Below, piece by piece: positions 61,276 through 64,000 of a DNA stretch of 64,000 nucleotides (positions are counted from its first letter, which is position 1; each line of letters begins with the position of its first letter). The DNA comes from Palsa-504 sp963844625 (GTDB lineage: Bacteria; Actinomycetota; Actinomycetes; Streptosporangiales; Streptosporangiaceae). The notes under the pieces were generated by a model, which saw only the letters and a program-made list of their open reading frames with translations, was not told the origin of the DNA and made no database searches. The position numbers were made by a program, and so were the translations under genes. Location of the stretch: assembly GCA_963844625.1 (NCBI GenBank), contig CAWJPF010000007.1, positions 7,093 to 71,092 of the forward strand, given 5' to 3'.

Positions 61276-62990
61276 CTACTGGACCGGGCCGATCTCGGCG
61301 CCGGCGAGCTCGGCGTAGATGAGGAACTTGAAGGGGTCGGTCTGCTGGTAGCTGCTCCATGAGGCGGTGCAGCGCGGTGCGGCGCAGCCCGGCCAGGGTG
61401 ACTGCTGGCGGGGTGGCGCAGCAGGCCCGGCTGGATGATCTCCAGGGCGAGGGCGTAATCGCCTTGGCCGATGAGGGTGGCCGCGGCGGCGGCGAACTGC
61501 TCTTCCCTGCCTCCGGCCAGCAGGTCGAGTGCGGCGGCGTGCTCGGCCGCGGTCGCCGGGTCGAGTCCGGTCCCGTCTGGCTGCCAGTAACCGGTGCGCT
61601 GGTGGTAGAGCCGCTCGGTGAAGTGGTCGCGGATCACCAGGTAAGGCACGACCGCCGTGGGGTGATCACGGAGTACTGGCCGGGAGGCTGGCCGCTGCCA
61701 GGATGTCCGGGAGGGTGCGGCCGCCGCGGATGCCGTCCAGCACCTCGCCGTGCAGCTGGGTCAGCGCCGCCTCCAGGCCGGCGACCGCCTCGGCGGTGAA
61801 CTGCTCGGTCAGCGTGGCGTGGCCGTGGATGAGCAGGCGGGGCCGCAGGCTGCCGATGAAGGCGAGGGCCTGCAGGAGCCCTTCCGGGGAGCCTTCGCCG
61901 GCGAATGGCTGCCCCAGGTAGGGCATGAGCACGTCGCCGGCGAACAGCACGCCGCTGGCCGGAAGGTGGACCATCAGCGCGTCTGTGGTTTCCCCGCCCG
62001 GCGTCGGGTACAGGACCAGCTCGGTGCCCCCTACGGTCAGTGGCGTCGGCTGGCTGATCAGCTGGTCGGGGACGACGGCCGGGGGGACGTTCCCGGCGGC
62101 TCCGGTGAAGTAGCGGAAGCGTGGCCGGTCACCCTGCTGACGGTCCAGTCCGGCGGGAAGCCGGCCTGGGCGATCACCCGGGTGCCGGGCCCGCGCAGCG
62201 CGCCCGCGCCGCCGATGTGGTCCCAGTGCGCGTGGGTGAGGATCAGGTGGCTGATCGCACCGTCAGCGGGCGGGTCAAGGTCGCCGAGCGCGGCCTTGAC
62301 CCGGTCCTGGGTGGTTCCGGCGTCGATCGCGACGACGCCGCCGCTGGTCGTGATGAACGCGAGGTCGCTGAAGTCGTAGCCCTGGGCGACCTGGATACCG
62401 GGTTCCGGGCGCAGGATCCTGGGCGAGGTGAAGCGGAACCCGTCGGCGGCGGTCGCCCAGAAGCCGCCGAACATCAGCTGGGTGTCTGCCGGGGCCGCGC
62501 CGAGCCCGGACTTGCGCATCGCCTCGGCGGCCTGGTCATCTTGGCCCAGCACGGCATGGGCGGCGGCCAGGCCGTGGTACGCGGCGCGGATCAGCATGGC
62601 CGGGAACTGGTCCCGGACGGCCAGGACGAACTCCAGGTCAGCGATGGCCTGTTCGGCCCGCCTCCGGTCCGGCGGCAGCCCGGCCAGGGCCAGCCCGCGG
62701 AAGTACTGCGGCGGGCCGAGATCGGTGGCCGCGGCCTGGTCCAGCTTGGCCAGCGCGGCGTCCGCGTCTTCGCCCAGCCGGGCCTGGAAGAACCCGGCGA
62801 GCGCGAGCGGCAGCGCCTCGCCTGGCCGGGCGCCGGCCAGCTCGGAGAAGTAGCGGTACCCCTCGGCGTCCGCGCGGGCAGCCGCGAGCCTGGTGGCGAG
62901 GATGACCGTGGTGTTCCGGTCGGCGCCAGGCCAGCGGGCCGCTGTCTTAAGTGATTCGATGTCGCGGTCGCGGGTGATCGGTCCGGTCAT
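61276..62990 (-). pseudogene. Alkylsulfatase-like metallo-beta-lactamase gene with several frameshifts
   Basis: From ATG 62990 (AAGGGA before it) the frame covers a helical N-terminus and a metal-binding LILTHAHWDHIGG, then shifts at about 62130: the continuing frame reads QQGDRPRFRYFTGAAGN, PTPGGETTDALMVHLPASG and LLIHGHATLTEQF. At 61676-61684 it shifts again (VVPYLVIRDHFTERLYHQRT), and near 61425 once more (YQQTDPFKFLIYAELAGAE) before a stop at 61276. Joined, it resembles MBL-fold hydrolases with a helical or dimerisation appendage. At least three indels. Confidence 0.75.
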
Positions 62991-63197
62991 GACGGTTGGT
63001 TCCCTTCGGTGCTCAGTCAGGTGTGGCGGGACAGCAGTTTGCTGCCGCCGGGTTACAGGACCGCTGCGGCGGGCTGCGCCTGGGTCCCGGCTTCGGGCGC
63101 GCCTTCGGCTGTTCCGGCTTCATCGGCCGCCGGGCTGGCGGACCCCTCGGCTTGACGCACGCCGAAGCGGAGTCCGTGTTCCAGGCGCCGGTCAGGG

Positions 63198-63659
63198 TCA
63201 CACCCGCCCGGCGGCCAGTCGGACGAGCGCCCGCCCCGGCGCCGCCGAGGTGACACCGCGAACACGGGCAATATTCAGGGAATGCCCAGGGACCGACTTG
63301 GGGGCGAATGTCGCACCGGTGCAGATCGTTGCCCAGGATGCCGTGCATGTGCCTTGGCTGCCGCCGAGGTTGCAGGCCAGCGGGATCGCGATGAGCGCAA
63401 CGGTAGACACCAACCACAGCAGCATCACTGCCTGCTGCAAGCCCAGGCGCTGGTACGGTCGGCGGGTCTGTCGCGGTTCGGGGCGAGAACGCCGGACCGC
63501 TCGCCGCGAGCCGACATGGATCTTCTCGCGCGCCGGCATCTCCTCGCCGGATGCCAGCCGGGTGAATATGGTCAGCCGCGCGACCAGGGCAGGCTCATAG
63601 CTGGCAAGCTCGTCCTTAATCGAGTCCAGGGCCTGCTGCTCCCACGTGCTCAGGCTCAT
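63198..63659 (-). CDS. DUF3040-like small membrane protein
   Basis: 153 residues from the ATG at 63659, overlapping the transporter stop by one base (TAATG). SLSTWEQQALDSIKDELASYEP resembles the N-terminus of DUF3040 proteins, followed by a basic stretch and a hydrophobic segment (AVMLLWLVSTVALIAIPLAC). The rest is irregular. 62991-63197 shows nothing else. Function unknown. Confidence 0.7.
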   Translation of the reverse strand: MSLSTWEQQALDSIKDELASYEPALVARLTIFTRLASGEEMPAREKIHVGSRRAVRRSRPEPRQTRRPYQRLGLQQAVMLLWLVSTVALIAIPLACNLGGSQGTCTASWATICTGATFAPKSVPGHSLNIARVRGVTSAAPGRALVRLAAGRV

Positions 63660-64000
63660 TACTGGTCCCCCCATCGCTTCGCCGTGGCCTGAGCGGTCGC
63701 AGCGATATGGAGAGCATTGCGCTGAGCGGGCTGGGCGGGCTGAGCGGCCTGGGCGGCCTCGGCGGGCGGGGCGGGCTGAGCGGGCAGGAACAGGACGGCC
63801 AGGAGGGCACCCGCCGCGGCGACGGCGCCGGCGACGATGCAGCCGATGGTGAGGCCGCGCAGGAACGCGTTGGCGGCGGCGTGCTGCAGCGCCTGCCCGA
63901 GGACGGGATGGCCGAGGGCCGCGATCTGGCCGGCGGCCACGTAGGCCGCGCCGACGGATTGATGGGCGATCGCCGCGACCCGGCCGGGCACGCTCGCCGG
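63659..64000 (-). CDS. C-terminal part of an MFS (DHA2-type) transporter, cut by the window edge
   Basis: The frame runs off the right edge. About 113 residues are visible: AALGHPVLGQALQHAAANAFLRGLTIGCIVA, a last hydrophobic helix (AGAVAAAGALLAVLFLP), and an Ala/Pro-rich tail. This is typical of the 14-helix drug-export MFS group. It overlaps the DUF3040-like start by one base. Confidence 0.7.
   Translation of the reverse strand, partial: PASVPGRVAAIAHQSVGAAYVAAGQIAALGHPVLGQALQHAAANAFLRGLTIGCIVAGAVAAAGALLAVLFLPAQPAPPAEAAQAAQPAQPAQRNALHIAATAQATAKRWGDQ

Overview
The window is high-GC DNA with an actinomycete gene style: GTG and TTG starts, 1-4 base start/stop overlaps, an XRE/DUF5753-DUF397 pair, a 13E12/DUF222 HNH protein, a PadR-HAAS pair, and NAD-dependent enzymes of the mycofactocin-linked type. 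A filamentous soil actinomycete is the best guess; the genus cannot be read from the sequence. Gene names below come from motif and family recognition only, as no database search was run.

Region 1 (1-25 kb) and region 3 (31-43 kb) together form one large, intact catabolic island. It encodes four cytochrome P450s, two P450-type ferredoxins and one FAD ferredoxin reductase; an NDMA-type alcohol dehydrogenase and an aldehyde dehydrogenase; three CaiB/BaiF CoA-transferases; three acyl-CoA dehydrogenase genes (one a two-domain fusion); two enoyl-CoA hydratases and a MaoC hydratase; four SDRs; an SCP2-type thiolase beside an HMG-CoA-synthase-like/DUF35 fusion; the two subunits of an IpdAB/glutaconate-CoA-transferase-like enzyme; an HpcH/HpaI aldolase; a cupin; and a branched-chain-type ABC importer made of fused subunits. 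The parts suggest uptake of a hydrophobic, probably alicyclic, terpenoid or steroid-like compound, hydroxylation and oxidation to an acid, CoA transfer, beta-oxidation, and ring or side-chain cleavage. The substrate is unknown.

Two repeated operator-like motifs tie the island together. Motif A (20 bp, about TGCATGCATTTTTRYATGCA) occurs at 3479, 12393, 14910, 24265, 36495 and 42756. Motif B (arms close to TAGTAACTAC and GTAGTTACTA, 4-bp spacer) occurs at 9447, 22894 and 42490, with weaker copies at 30936 and 31011. Nearly every operon of the island starts next to one of them, which suggests a two-regulator regulon. The enzyme subunits encoded 23 kb apart (11.5 and 35.7 kb) share motif A.

Region 2 (25-31 kb) interrupts the island and is a gene graveyard. 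It holds a complete MTHFR-like gene and a DUF397 gene, then broken pieces: an XRE/DUF5753 C-terminus abutting a PhyH dioxygenase C-terminus at about 27336, a frameshifted DUF222/HNH gene, a MerB-like C-terminus, and an acyl-CoA dehydrogenase N-terminus.

Region 4 (43-64 kb) is accessory: a TetR gene with two palindromic operators, a PadR-HAAS membrane operon, a broken TetR plus frameshifted MFS pump, a metallo-beta-lactamase-fold hydrolase, five alpha/beta hydrolases, a MarR gene with a nearby palindrome, a YdfG-like dehydrogenase, an MmpL/RND exporter, a multiply frameshifted alkylsulfatase-like gene, and remnants of LuxR, tautomerase and IS3-type transposase genes. Disruptions are concentrated in regions 2 and 4 and absent from the catabolic island, so they look like real decay rather than uniform sequencing error.
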